From positions 1 through 21,500 of the forward strand of contig NZ_JOFJ01000032.1 of assembly GCF_000718255.1 (NCBI RefSeq): a stretch of 21,500 nt of DNA, written 5' to 3'. Origin of the DNA: Spirillospora albida (GTDB taxonomy: Bacteria > Actinomycetota > Actinomycetes > Streptosporangiales > Streptosporangiaceae). Under the pieces are notes generated by a model. The model saw nothing but the letters and a program-made list of their open reading frames with translations, ran no database searches and was not told the DNA's origin. The position numbers and the translations under genes were made by a program. The first letter of the stretch is position 1. Each line of letters starts with the position of its first letter. Below are positions 13,537 through 21,445 of this stretch, piece by piece.

Positions 13537-14622
13537 TCAGAGTCGGACGTTCAGGCGTGAGCCGGGGCGCGTCACGGGCTGGGGCTGCTCGTCGGGCAAC
13601 GGGACATCCTCCATCGCGGCGGGTGGCCGCCCGGGTCCGGGAAGGGTGCGGTTCTGGTGCTCCTGGCGGCCGTGCGGCGCCTCGCGGGTCAGGTCGAGGG
13701 TGCAGGACGAGAAGCCGCCGTCCTCGAGTTCCTTGCGGAGTTCCGGCAGGGCGGCGCGCAGGGCGTCGTGCGCCCCGTCCTCCATGCCGGACAGCTGCAG
13801 GTGGACGGTGCCGTCCCGTACCTCGGCGACGACGCTGACCGGGCCGAGGTCGACCGGGTTGAGGTGGACGGTGAGGCGGTGGACGCCGTCGGGGCCCTCG
13901 CGGAGCGGCAGGATCTGCATCGCGACCTGCGTCGCCGGGGGCGGTGCCGGACGGGACGCCGGGGCGGGCGCGTCGGGCGCGTGGACCTCCGTGACGGGGG
14001 TCGCCGGTGCCGGGGCGGCGGCGGGGTCGATCATCGGGGCCGCCTTGACGGCCGGTGCCGGCTCGGTGGCCGCGACCGGGGCGTCCGCGGCGGCCTGGGC
14101 CTGGACGGCGGGCTCCGCCGCCGGCGCGACGACCGGGGTGTTCAGGATCTGCGGGCGCGGGACCGGGAAGGTCTGCGGCGCCGCCGCCTCCGGCTCGGCG
14201 GCCGGGACCGGCGCCTGCGGGACGGCCTGCTCGGTCTCGCCGGACGGGGCGTTCGGCATCGGCTGCGCAGGGACGCCCGCCTCCTCGACGGGGGCCGCCG
14301 GGACCGCCGTCTGGACGATCGGCTCCTGGCTCTGGCCGGGAACGACGGGCGGGAGCACGTCGCCCTCCACGGCCGGAGGGAACGCGGGGACGACGGCCGG
14401 GGCCGCGTCCAGGATGATCGGGACGGTGCCCGCCGGGGCGGCGGGGACGGCCTCGACCTGCTGCTGCGGGAGGAGGACGCCTCCGGCCGCGAGGGCCATC
14501 AGGGCGGCGGTGAACGCGTCGGCGCTCTCCGTGCCGGTCTCGCCGGGGACCTGGCCCGCGGGGCGGGCGGACGCGGCGGTCTTGGCCGGTGCCGTCGGCA
14601 CCGTCATGGGGATGTTCGTCAC
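13537..14622 (-). CDS. fliK: Flagellar hook-length control protein FliK
   Basis: 361 residues from GTG 14622, with GAGGAG ahead. Residues about 45-230 are a low-complexity Pro/Ala/Val stretch with little predicted fold, fitting the molecular-ruler part. Residues about 235-310 are the Flg_hook C-terminal domain: VHRLTVHLNPVDLGPVSVVA, then VHLQLSGMEDGAHDALRAAL and PELRKELEDGGF, which switches the export gate from hook to filament substrates. The tail (310-361) is Pro/Arg-rich. The gene lies between the transglycosylase and flgD, as in other compact clusters. The identity rests on the C-domain and position. Confidence 0.9.
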   Translation of the reverse strand: MTNIPMTVPTAPAKTAASARPAGQVPGETGTESADAFTAALMALAAGGVLLPQQQVEAVPAAPAGTVPIILDAAPAVVPAFPPAVEGDVLPPVVPGQSQEPIVQTAVPAAPVEEAGVPAQPMPNAPSGETEQAVPQAPVPAAEPEAAAPQTFPVPRPQILNTPVVAPAAEPAVQAQAAADAPVAATEPAPAVKAAPMIDPAAAPAPATPVTEVHAPDAPAPASRPAPPPATQVAMQILPLREGPDGVHRLTVHLNPVDLGPVSVVAEVRDGTVHLQLSGMEDGAHDALRAALPELRKELEDGGFSSCTLDLTREAPHGRQEHQNRTLPGPGRPPAAMEDVPLPDEQPQPVTRPGSRLNVRL

Positions 14623-14633
14623 GGGAAGTCTCC

Positions 14634-15224
14634 TCAGCCGCCGTAGGACTTCATGGCGGCCTGCACCTTGCGGACGTAGGCCTGGGTCTCTGCGTAGGGC
14701 GGGATGCCGCCGTAGTTGGCGACGGCGCCCTCGCCGGCGTTGTAGCCGGCGAGCGCCAGCGGCAGCGAGTCGAACTTGCCGATCAGCCGCTTCAGCAGCC
14801 GGGCGGCGCCGTCCACGGCCTCGGCCGGGTCGGACGGGTCGATGCCGAGGCCGCGGGCGGTGCCGGGCATGAACTGCATGAGGCCGCGGGCGCCGGCGTG
14901 GCTGACGACGTCGGGATCGAAGCTCGACTCGGTCTTCGCGACGGCGGCGAGCAGCGCGGCCGGCACGCCGTGCTTGGCGGCGGCGGCCGTGAACAGGTTC
15001 GCGTACGGGACGCCCGCCAGCTTGCCCGAGGCCGTGGTTCCGGCCGCGGGGGCCGTTCCGGTGGCGGCCTGGGCGGACCCGGCGGTGGTGTTCTGCACGG
15101 AGTTCAGGACCTCCGCGAACTTCGTTCCGGACGCGGCCGCGGACGTCGCCGTCGCGGCGGCCTGCGGGCGGCTCAGCGCCTGGATCTGGGCGATCCGGGC
15201 GGCGATCTCCGAGATGGCCGTCAT
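14634..15224 (-). CDS. Flagellar-operon lytic transglycosylase (SLT domain)
   Basis: 196 residues. The N-terminal 70 are Ala/Thr-rich and contain FAEVLNSVQ, similar in style to the start of rod/export substrates. The SLT catalytic domain (about 72-195) has GVPAALLAAVAKTESSF with catalytic Glu E99, GLMQFMPGTARGLGI, ALAGYNAGEGAV and the YVRKV helix. It should cleave peptidoglycan glycan strands to let the rod pass. No signal peptide is visible, so it may be exported by the flagellar secretion system, as FlgJ is in enterobacteria. ATG overlaps the fliJ stop by 4 bp (ATGA). Confidence 0.9.
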   Translation of the reverse strand: MTAISEIAARIAQIQALSRPQAAATATSAAASGTKFAEVLNSVQNTTAGSAQAATGTAPAAGTTASGKLAGVPYANLFTAAAAKHGVPAALLAAVAKTESSFDPDVVSHAGARGLMQFMPGTARGLGIDPSDPAEAVDGAARLLKRLIGKFDSLPLALAGYNAGEGAVANYGGIPPYAETQAYVRKVQAAMKSYGG

Positions 15225-15646
15225 CGGTCGGCCTCCTTCCGGCGGGTGGTCAGGTCGTCGACGGCGCGCTGGTCGGCGGCCTCGTCGGCGCGGCGGACGG
15301 CCTCGGCGTGGCGTTCGCCGAGCTTCTCCACCGACCGGCGCCGCGAGGACGCGGCGGACCAGGCGGCGAGGTGCTCGCCGACCATGCCGTGCGCCCGGTC
15401 GGCGGCGGCGCGGGCGGCGGACAGGTCGGTGGCGCGGGCGCGCAGCGCGGCGCGGGTCGCGGCGAACGCGAGGGCCGTGGACGTCTCCGGGTGGACGATC
15501 CGCGCCTCCAGTTCCTGGTCGAGGAGCCGGGCGTGCTCGTCGGTGGTGACGGCCTCCAGCCGGGCGCGCGCGACGTCGCCCTTGGCGGCGTTCTCCTGGG
15601 CGCGGCGGGCCCGCAGGACCGGGGCGAGCTTGAACTTGCGTTTCAC
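15221..15646 (-). CDS. fliJ: Flagellar export chaperone/coupling protein FliJ
   Basis: 141 residues from GTG 15646, overlapping the fliI stop (GTGA). It begins MKRKFKLAPVLRARRAQENA, the usual basic start of FliJ. It continues as an almost uninterrupted Ala/Arg/Glu coiled coil (EAVTTDEHARLLDQELEARI, SAARAAADRAHGMV, RRRSVEKLGERHAEAVRRAD). FliJ inserts into the FliI hexamer and links it to FlhA in the export gate. The sequence itself is weakly conserved, so the call leans on position between fliI and the hook genes. It overlaps the transglycosylase start downstream. Confidence 0.87.
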   Translation of the reverse strand: MKRKFKLAPVLRARRAQENAAKGDVARARLEAVTTDEHARLLDQELEARIVHPETSTALAFAATRAALRARATDLSAARAAADRAHGMVGEHLAAWSAASSRRRSVEKLGERHAEAVRRADEAADQRAVDDLTTRRKEADR

Positions 15647-16971
15647 GCCGGGGCCTCCGGGAGCAGGTCGGTGAGCATCCGCCAGGCGTCGTCGGACGAG
15701 CAGCGCTCGTCCATGTCCTGGCGCAGGAACGCCTCGATGCGCGGCCACAGGGTCCGGGCGAGGTCGGCGTCGGGGTTGGTGCCGGGGACGTAGGCGCCGA
15801 TCTCGATCAGCTCGCGGACGTCCCGGTGCGCGGCCATCATCCGCCGCAGCGTGGTGGCCATGGTGCGCTGCTCCCGGGACGTGACGGCGCCCGCGACGCG
15901 GGACACCGACTCCAGGACGTCGATCGTCGGGAAGTGCCCGGCGGTCGCGAGGCGGCGGTCGAGGACGACGTGGCCGTCCAGGATGGAGCGGGCGGCGTCC
16001 GCGATGGGCTCGTTGTGGTCGTCGCCGTCGACGAGGACGGTGTAGAGGCCGGTGATGCTGCCGATGCGGCCGGGGCCGGCGCGCTCCAGCAGCCGGGGCA
16101 GCATCGCGAACGTCGACGGCGGGTAGCCGCGGGTGGCGGGCGGCTCGCCGGCGGCGAGGCCGACCTCGCGCTGCGCCATGGCGGCGCGGGTCAGGCTGTC
16201 CATCATGAGCAGGACGTCCGAGCCCTGGTCGCGGAACCACTCGGCGATGCGGGTGGCGACGAAGCAGGCGCGCAGCCGCACCATCGGCGGCTGGTCGGAC
16301 GTGGCGACCACGACGACGGAGCGGGCGAGGCCGCCTGGGCCGAGGTCGCGCTCCAGGAACTCGCGGACCTCGCGGCCGCGCTCCCCCACCAGGCAGATGA
16401 CGGAGATCTCCGCCTCGGTCCCGCGGGTGATCATGGAGAGCAGGCTGGACTTGCCGACGCCGGAGCCGGCGAAGATGCCGAGGCGCTGCCCGCGCCCGGC
16501 GGTGGTCATGGTGTCCAGGGCCCGGACGCCGAGCGGCAGCGACTCGGTGATCAGCTGTCGTTCCAGGGCGTTCGGCGCCTGCGCGTCGACCGGGACGGCC
16601 GGCAGGCCGGCGAGGGAGGGGCCGCCGTCCATGGGGCGGCCGAGGCCGTCCAGGACGCGGCCGCGCAGCGCGTCCCCGACGGGGATGCGCAGCGGGACGC
16701 CGGTGGAGACGACGGTGGTGCCGGCGCCGATGCCGGTGAGGGGGCCGAGCGGCAGGCAGCTGAGCCGGTCGGCGTCGATCGCGACGATCTCGGCGGGGAC
16801 CGTGGCCGGCCCCTCGCCGAGGAGCACCAGGTCCCCGACGGTCCCGGGGACGCCGCGGGTGGTGACGGACAGGCCGACGATCCCGTCGACCCGGCCGGTC
16901 ACCCGCGGGCGGGCGGCCAGTCCGGCGGCGTCGATCCGCGCGTCGATCCGCGTGGTCAGTGCTGAAGTCAA
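15643..16971 (-). CDS. fliI: Flagellum-specific ATPase FliI
   Basis: 442 residues. Walker A AGSGVGKS at 168-175, catalytic Glu E198 in LVGERGREVREF, Walker B VLLMMD at 253-258, then SLTRAAMAQREVGLAAGEPP, ATRGYPPSTFAMLPRLLERA and GSITGLYTVLVDGDD, all standard for FliI/SctN. The N-terminal beta-barrel is about 22-100. It forms a hexamer under the export gate and helps unfold and release substrates. The predicted start is TTG 16971, overlapping the fliH stop (TTGA), without a strong ribosome site, so translation is probably coupled to fliH. It overlaps the fliJ start by 4 bp. Confidence 0.96.
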   Translation of the reverse strand: MTSALTTRIDARIDAAGLAARPRVTGRVDGIVGLSVTTRGVPGTVGDLVLLGEGPATVPAEIVAIDADRLSCLPLGPLTGIGAGTTVVSTGVPLRIPVGDALRGRVLDGLGRPMDGGPSLAGLPAVPVDAQAPNALERQLITESLPLGVRALDTMTTAGRGQRLGIFAGSGVGKSSLLSMITRGTEAEISVICLVGERGREVREFLERDLGPGGLARSVVVVATSDQPPMVRLRACFVATRIAEWFRDQGSDVLLMMDSLTRAAMAQREVGLAAGEPPATRGYPPSTFAMLPRLLERAGPGRIGSITGLYTVLVDGDDHNEPIADAARSILDGHVVLDRRLATAGHFPTIDVLESVSRVAGAVTSREQRTMATTLRRMMAAHRDVRELIEIGAYVPGTNPDADLARTLWPRIEAFLRQDMDERCSSDDAWRMLTDLLPEAPA

Positions 16972-17642
16972 AGGCCCAGTGCCTCCTTGGCCCGCTGGAC
17001 GGCGGTCTCCAGTCGGGCGTCGATGGCGGTCGCCTCACTGTCGGCCGTGGCGTCCCCGGCCTTCAGATTCGGGTCTGTGACGAGCGTCACAGTGCGGCCG
17101 TCGACCTCCAGGGCGCCGGCGCCGTCGGGGTCGAGCGCGGCACGGTCGGCCGGGCTGAGCCGGACGGTGACCGGCAGGCCCGCCGGGGCGAGCCCCAGCG
17201 CGCGGGCCAGGGCGTCCCGTCCCGGCTCCGGGGTGTGCGCGAGCTCCCGGCCGAGGATCTCCTCGGCCAGCCGGAACGCGGCGGCCACGATCAGGTCCTC
17301 CAGCTCGGTCGCCGCCGGTGCGGTCCGCTGCTCCAGCCGGGCCGCGGCCTGCGCCAGCGCGCCCAGCACCCGGGCGGCCTCGGCCGCCCGCGCGGACTCC
17401 GCGAGCGCGGCGGCGGCGGCCAGCTCCCGCGCCTCGGCCGCCGCGGCCAGGCGGCCCTCCTCGCGGCCCTGCGCCCAGCCCGCGGCGTACCCGGTGGCCC
17501 GCGCCTGCGCGCGGGCCTCCGCCACCAGCTCCGGCGGCAGGTTGGCCCGGCCGGTGAAGTCGGTGCGGAACGTCGCGGTGCTCAGCGCGCCCGCGCCGGG
17601 GCCCCGCAGGACCCCGTCGATCAGGTCAGGCGACGAATTCAT
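16968..17642 (-). CDS. fliH: Flagellar assembly protein FliH
   Basis: 224 residues from ATG 17642, with GGGG six nt ahead. ATG 17648 and GTG 17654 are alternatives; all lie within fliG. The N-terminal part (about 1-60) is variable. The middle is a long Ala/Glu coiled coil including YAAGWAQGREEGRLAAAAEA, with GYAAGWAQG resembling the GxxxG-type repeats of FliH. The C-terminal domain (about 105-215) matches FliH/SctL: LEDLIVAAAFRLAEEILGRE, then VTVRLSPADRAAL and DARLETAVQRAKEAL. FliH binds and restrains FliI and docks it at the C-ring. It overlaps the fliG 3' end by 17 bp. Confidence 0.88.
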   Translation of the reverse strand: MNSSPDLIDGVLRGPGAGALSTATFRTDFTGRANLPPELVAEARAQARATGYAAGWAQGREEGRLAAAAEARELAAAAALAESARAAEAARVLGALAQAAARLEQRTAPAATELEDLIVAAAFRLAEEILGRELAHTPEPGRDALARALGLAPAGLPVTVRLSPADRAALDPDGAGALEVDGRTVTLVTDPNLKAGDATADSEATAIDARLETAVQRAKEALGL

Positions 17643-18636
17643 CCTCATCCCCACGTCGGATCACGATCTGGCCGGACTCCTCCAGGGCGCGGATCGCGTG
17701 CACGACCTTGGCCTGGGACTCCTCGACCTGCCGGATGCGGACGGGGCCGAGCAGCTCGATCTCCTCCAGCAGGTTCTCGGCGGCACGCTCCGACAGGTTC
17801 TTGGTGATCTTGTCGAGGGTGCCCTGCCCGACGCCCTTGAGCGCGGTGGCGAGGTCGGCGGTCTCGACCTGCCGGACCACCAGCTGAACGGCGCGGTCGT
17901 CCAGGTGGACGATGTCCTCGAACATGAACATGCGGCTGCGGACCTCTTCGGCCAGCTCGGGGCTGCGCCCCTCCAGGCCCTCGAGGATGAGCCGCTCGGT
18001 GACCCGGTCGGCGCGGTTGATGATGTCGACCAGCGGCTGGAGGCCGCCCACCGTCGACAGGTCCTGCGGCTGCAGCACCGAAGAGATGCGCCGCTCCAGC
18101 TGCGCCTCCACGTTGCGGATGATGTCCGGAGACGTCCGGTCCATCACCGCGATGCGGTGCGCCACGTCCGCCTGCAGGTCCGGGCTGAGGCCCGAGAGGA
18201 TCTGCGAGGCCAGATGCGCGGGCAGGTGCGCGAGGACCAGCGCGATCAGCTGCGGGTGCTCGTCCTGGAGGAACGACAGCACCTGGCGGGGGTCGGCCCG
18301 CTGCAGGAAGCTGAACGGCAGGTCCACGAGGGACGCCGACAGCCGGCTGACGATCTCCCCGGCGCGCTCGCGGCCGAGGGACGCCTCCAGCAGCTCCCGG
18401 GCGAAGTCCATGCCGCCCTGACCGGCGTACCGGTAGGCGGTCGCCATGTCGCGGAACTCGGTCAGGACGTCCGTGGCGATGGTCGGGTCGATCGAGCCCA
18501 GGCGGACGATCTCCGCGGTGAGTTCCTCGACCTCGGGCTCGCGCAGCTGCGCCAGCACCTTCGCGGAGTCCTCCTTGCCCATCTGGACGAGCAGGACGGC
18601 GGCCTTCCGGAGGCCGGACATCGTTTCGGTCGTCAT
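17626..18636 (-). CDS. fliG: Flagellar motor switch protein FliG
   Basis: 336 residues from ATG 18636. The N-domain (1-100), which binds FliF, starts LRKAAVLLVQMGKEDSAKVL. The middle domain carries the FliM-binding EHPQ at 126-129. The C-domain (about 195-336) has the hinge MFMFEDI (236-242) and the torque helix. The charged residues that face the stator are kept: K267, R284, E291, E292, R300, equivalent to E. coli K264, R281, D288, D289, R297. FliG is the cytoplasmic rotor ring converting ion flow into torque. It starts 2 bp after the fliF stop. Confidence 0.97.
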   Translation of the reverse strand: MTTETMSGLRKAAVLLVQMGKEDSAKVLAQLREPEVEELTAEIVRLGSIDPTIATDVLTEFRDMATAYRYAGQGGMDFARELLEASLGRERAGEIVSRLSASLVDLPFSFLQRADPRQVLSFLQDEHPQLIALVLAHLPAHLASQILSGLSPDLQADVAHRIAVMDRTSPDIIRNVEAQLERRISSVLQPQDLSTVGGLQPLVDIINRADRVTERLILEGLEGRSPELAEEVRSRMFMFEDIVHLDDRAVQLVVRQVETADLATALKGVGQGTLDKITKNLSERAAENLLEEIELLGPVRIRQVEESQAKVVHAIRALEESGQIVIRRGDEDEFVA

Positions 18637-18638
18637 CG

Positions 18639-20243
18639 CTAGCCCCTCCGGTCCGCGAGCCAGCCGCGCAGCAGCTGGGCGACTTCCTCGGGCTGCCGCT
18701 CGACCATGTCGGCGATCTCGCCCTTCAGGGCCTCGCGGTCGGCGCCGGGCTCCGGCTCCTCCGGCTCGCTCTTCCCGGCGGGCAGCGCGTCGCGCAGGTC
18801 GCCGGCGAGCTCGCGGTTCTTCGCGGCCTCGAGCGCGGCCTGCATCTCCTCGAGCCTGGCCATCTCCTCCGCGGTGAGCTGGGAGCGGCGCTTGCGGCGC
18901 GCCCGCAGCCCGGCGAGGATCGCGAGGGCCAGGATGCCGAGGATGACACCGCCGGTCTTGAGCATCTCGTTGCGCTGCGCGGCCTCCTCCGCCTTCTTCG
19001 CGGCGGCGTCCTGCGCGGCGGCGGCCTGGTCGCCGCTCTGGTCGAACGGCAGCTCGGCGACCTGGATCGCGTCGCCGCGGGCCGTGTCGAGTCCGGCGGC
19101 GGCGCTGACGATCCGCTGGATCTCGCCCGCCTGGACGCCGGTGGCGGCCTTGCCGTCCACCATGACGGCCACGTTCAGCTTGTTGACCTTGCCGGGGGCG
19201 GACTGGCGGGTCTCGGTGACCATGCCGACCGCGTTGTCGCGGGTCTCGGTGGCGGACTTGTAGTCGCCGCCGCCGTTCTGGCCGGCCGGGACCTGGATGT
19301 TGTCCGGGCCGAGGACGCCGCCGACCGCGGTGCCGCCGCCGGTGTAGGCCTCTTCCTTGCGGGTCTGCGACAGCGGCGGGGTGTTCGGGTCCGCCACGTA
19401 CTTCTGGGACTTGGTCTCGGTCTGGTCGTAGTCCAGGTCGGCGGTGACCTTCACGACGGCCTTGTTCCGGCCGAGGACCTGCGTCAGCATCCCCTGGATC
19501 GAGTCGCTCATCCGCTGCTCGAACTGCTGCGTCTGCTGGTCGCGCTCGGCGCCGGCGGAGCTCAGGTCGTTCTCGTCCCCGGTGGACAGCACCTTGCCGG
19601 TGGAATCGGCGACGGTGACGCTCTTGGGGTCGAGGCCCTCCACGCTGGAACCGACGAGGTTCACCACGGCCTGCACCTGCCCGCGCGCCAGCGAGGCGCC
19701 GGGCCGGGTGGTCACCATGACCGACGCGGTCGGCTTGGCGGCGTCGTCGGCGAACACGTCCTTCTGCGGCAGCGCGAGGTGCACGCTGGCGTTGGCGACC
19801 CCGTCGATCGACTTGATCGTCCGGGACAGCTCGCCCTCCAGGGCCCGCTGGTAGCCGACGTGCTGCATGAAGTCGGACGTGGTGATGCCCTGCTTGTCGA
19901 GCAGGGCGTAGCCGCTGTCCTCCTGGGCCGGCAGGCCCTCGCCGCTCATCTTCAGCCGCAGGTCGTACACCTGCGCCTGCGGGACGAGGATCGTATTGCC
20001 GCCGTCCTCCAGCTTGTAGGGGACGCCCTCGCTCGCGAGGTTCTCCACGATCGCGGAGGCGTCGGTGCCGGAGAGGTTGGAGAAAAGGGTGCCGTAGCTC
20101 GGCTGGGAAGCCCATCGGGAGAACATCAGCCCACCGACCAGGAGGACGGCCACCACGCTGATCGTGACGGCCTTCTGCCCGGCGCTGAAGGAGCCGAAGG
20201 TGTCCCGGGCGCGCTTGGCGAGCGCGAATGCCCGTTCCTGCAT
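18639..20243 (-). CDS. fliF: Flagellar M-ring protein FliF
   Basis: 534 residues, the usual length. Transmembrane segments lie at about 25-44 and 429-447. Between them are the ring-building motifs, including YGTLFSNLSGTDASAIVENL (50-69), GYALLDKQGITTSDFMQHVG (111-130), YQRALEGELSRTIKSIDGV, ASVHLALPQKDVF, a second ring segment to about 230, and the beta-collar region about 250-400. The C-terminal tail 508-530 (EIADMVERQPEEVAQLLRGW) is the FliG-binding helix pair. FliF forms the MS ring that houses the export gate and seeds the basal body. ATG 20243 overlaps the fliE stop by one base. Confidence 0.97.
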   Translation of the reverse strand: MQERAFALAKRARDTFGSFSAGQKAVTISVVAVLLVGGLMFSRWASQPSYGTLFSNLSGTDASAIVENLASEGVPYKLEDGGNTILVPQAQVYDLRLKMSGEGLPAQEDSGYALLDKQGITTSDFMQHVGYQRALEGELSRTIKSIDGVANASVHLALPQKDVFADDAAKPTASVMVTTRPGASLARGQVQAVVNLVGSSVEGLDPKSVTVADSTGKVLSTGDENDLSSAGAERDQQTQQFEQRMSDSIQGMLTQVLGRNKAVVKVTADLDYDQTETKSQKYVADPNTPPLSQTRKEEAYTGGGTAVGGVLGPDNIQVPAGQNGGGDYKSATETRDNAVGMVTETRQSAPGKVNKLNVAVMVDGKAATGVQAGEIQRIVSAAAGLDTARGDAIQVAELPFDQSGDQAAAAQDAAAKKAEEAAQRNEMLKTGGVILGILALAILAGLRARRKRRSQLTAEEMARLEEMQAALEAAKNRELAGDLRDALPAGKSEPEEPEPGADREALKGEIADMVERQPEEVAQLLRGWLADRRG

Positions 20244-20548
20244 CAGGCCTGCATCCTCATGATCTCGGTGAAGGCGGCGACCGCCTTGTCACGGACGGCG
20301 GTGGTCAGCTGCGTCGCGAGGGACGCCTGGGTGCTGGCGATCATGTAGTCGTGCACGTCGGTCAGGGAACCGGTGGCGGCCTTCACGGCCAGCCCGTCCG
20401 CGTTCGCCTGCGTCGCCTGGAGCTGCTCGACGCCCTGCGCGAGCGTGTCGGCGAAGTCGGCGCCGCCCGCCGCGCCGGACGCCTGGACGCCCGTCGGGCC
20501 GAGGGGGCCGGTGGGGCCGGCGATCCGGCCGATGGCTTCGATGTTCAC
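20243..20548 (-). CDS. fliE: Flagellar hook-basal body protein FliE
   Basis: 101 residues from GTG 20548, overlapping the flgC stop (GTGA) and preceded by GGGAGGA. The family core is present: FADTLAQGVEQLQATQANAD, GLAVKAATGSLTDVHDYMIA, STQASLATQLTTAVRDKAVA and AFTEIMRMQ. FliE joins the MS ring to the proximal rod and is exported through the flagellar apparatus. The N-terminal 30 residues are Gly/Pro-rich (RIAGPTGPLGPTGVQ). The frame stays open upstream, but the flgC overlap and ribosome site fix the start. Confidence 0.95.
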   Translation of the reverse strand: MNIEAIGRIAGPTGPLGPTGVQASGAAGGADFADTLAQGVEQLQATQANADGLAVKAATGSLTDVHDYMIASTQASLATQLTTAVRDKAVAAFTEIMRMQA

Positions 20549-20949
20549 GCGTTCCTCCCGAGCTGCAGGGCCGCCTGGTAGGCGTCGACGGCGCGGCTCG
20601 CCACCGACAGGTTCGCCTGGTAGGAGCGCTGCGCCATGATCATCTGGCTCATCTGGCTGCCGAGGTCGATGTCCGGGTACCGGACGTAGCCGCCCGCGTC
20701 GGCCAGGGGGTTGTCGGGCTCGTGGACCATGCGGCCCTCGGCGCTGCCGAGCTCGACCCCGGCCACCTGCGCGCCGGCGGGCGTGCCGTAGTCGACGGCC
20801 TGGGCCCGGACGTAGCGGGCGCGGAACGCCTCCCCGTTCGTCGGGGACGCGTTGTTGACGTTCGCGATGTTGTCCGCCACCGCGTCGAGCCACTTGCGGT
20901 AGACGGTGACGCCGGTGCCGGCGATTCCCAGGGCCCCGAAGATGGTCAT
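20545..20949 (-). CDS. flgC: Flagellar basal-body rod protein FlgC
   Basis: 134 residues from ATG 20949 with GGGGGAG ahead, starting 2 bp after the flgB stop. N-terminal rod motif: TVYRKWLDAVADNIANVNNA, here with SPTNGEAFRARYV instead of the common NTT context. C-terminal motif: DIDLGSQMSQMIMAQRSYQA, then NLSVASRAVDAYQAALQLG. FlgC is a proximal rod subunit crossing the cell wall. Length and motifs are normal for the family. Confidence 0.96.
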   Translation of the reverse strand: MTIFGALGIAGTGVTVYRKWLDAVADNIANVNNASPTNGEAFRARYVRAQAVDYGTPAGAQVAGVELGSAEGRMVHEPDNPLADAGGYVRYPDIDLGSQMSQMIMAQRSYQANLSVASRAVDAYQAALQLGRNA

Positions 20950-20951
20950 GC

Positions 20952-21341
20952 TCAGACTCCCCCACCCTTGATCGCGGTACGGAGCAGCCCGAACTTGTGG
21001 TCCATCGCCTTCAGCAGGGTCTGGTACCGCAGGCCGGTGTCCAGCTGGGACAGCGTCTCGTGGTCGAGGTTGACGTTGTTGCCGTTCTCCCGCGTGGGCT
21101 CCAGGGACCGCGCCACCGTGGGCTGGGCGCCCGCCGGGGAGCCGGTGCCCTCGATCCGCTGGCGCAGCGCGTCCTCGAACATGACGCGTCCCGCGAGGAA
21201 TCCGGGGGTCTCGACGTTCGCGATGTTGTCGGCGATGACTCTCTGGCGCTGCGCGAGGCCCGTGAGGCCCACCCGCAGGGTGCTGGACGTGACGTCCTCG
21301 AACACGAACATGCTCCGTTCGATGTCTACGCGCCGATCCAT
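20952..21341 (-). CDS. flgB: Flagellar basal-body rod protein FlgB
   Basis: 129 residues from ATG 21341; family alignment favours the internal ATG 21311 (MFVFEDVTSS), giving 119 residues. Neither start has a well-placed ribosome site: GGAG is 16 nt before the first and one base before the second. Rod motif: LAQRQRVIADNIANVETPGF, then GRVMFEDALRQRI. The C-part has NNVNLDHETLSQLDTGLRYQ and TLLKAMDHKFGLLRTAIKG, typical of FlgB. It is the first gene of the operon, downstream of the promoter candidate at 21378-21403. Confidence 0.94.
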   Translation of the reverse strand: MDRRVDIERSMFVFEDVTSSTLRVGLTGLAQRQRVIADNIANVETPGFLAGRVMFEDALRQRIEGTGSPAGAQPTVARSLEPTRENGNNVNLDHETLSQLDTGLRYQTLLKAMDHKFGLLRTAIKGGGV

Positions 21342-21377
21342 GGCTGCTGACTGAGCGCTCCACGCTCGTGGGTCCTC

Positions 21378-21403
21378 ATCGGATCTCTTGGGCTGCGGAT
21401 GAG
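21378..21403 (-). promoter_or_regulatory. FliA/WhiG-type promoter candidate for the flagellar operon
   Basis: On the minus strand CTCA (21403-21400), a 16-nt spacer, then TCCGAT (21383-21378). It matches CTCA-N16-GCCGAT at 9 of 10 positions, and the start would be near 21371, 30 bp ahead of ATG 21341. CCTCATC and GATGAGG at its two ends also form a 7-bp inverted repeat. Confidence 0.6.
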
Positions 21404-21418
21404 GTTTTCGGGGTTTTC

Positions 21419-21445
21419 CTCAGGACCTCGTCGGGTGGTGCCGAT
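21419..21445 (+). promoter_or_regulatory. Divergent FliA/WhiG-type promoter candidate reading off the right edge
   Basis: On the plus strand CTCA (21419-21422), a 17-nt spacer, then GCCGAT (21440-21445). It lies 15 bp from the flgB promoter candidate, back to back. No start codon with a ribosome site follows before 21500, so its gene lies outside the window. The remaining 55 bases hold only the presumed leader. Confidence 0.55.

Noticed and set aside
18637..20115. A frame upstream of fliG stays open for almost 500 codons, giving an apparent 829-residue protein
   Set aside because: The extension is antisense-free read-through in a wrong frame of fliF; its composition is Arg/Gly/Pro-rich, and fliG has its own ATG after the fliF stop with normal family length.
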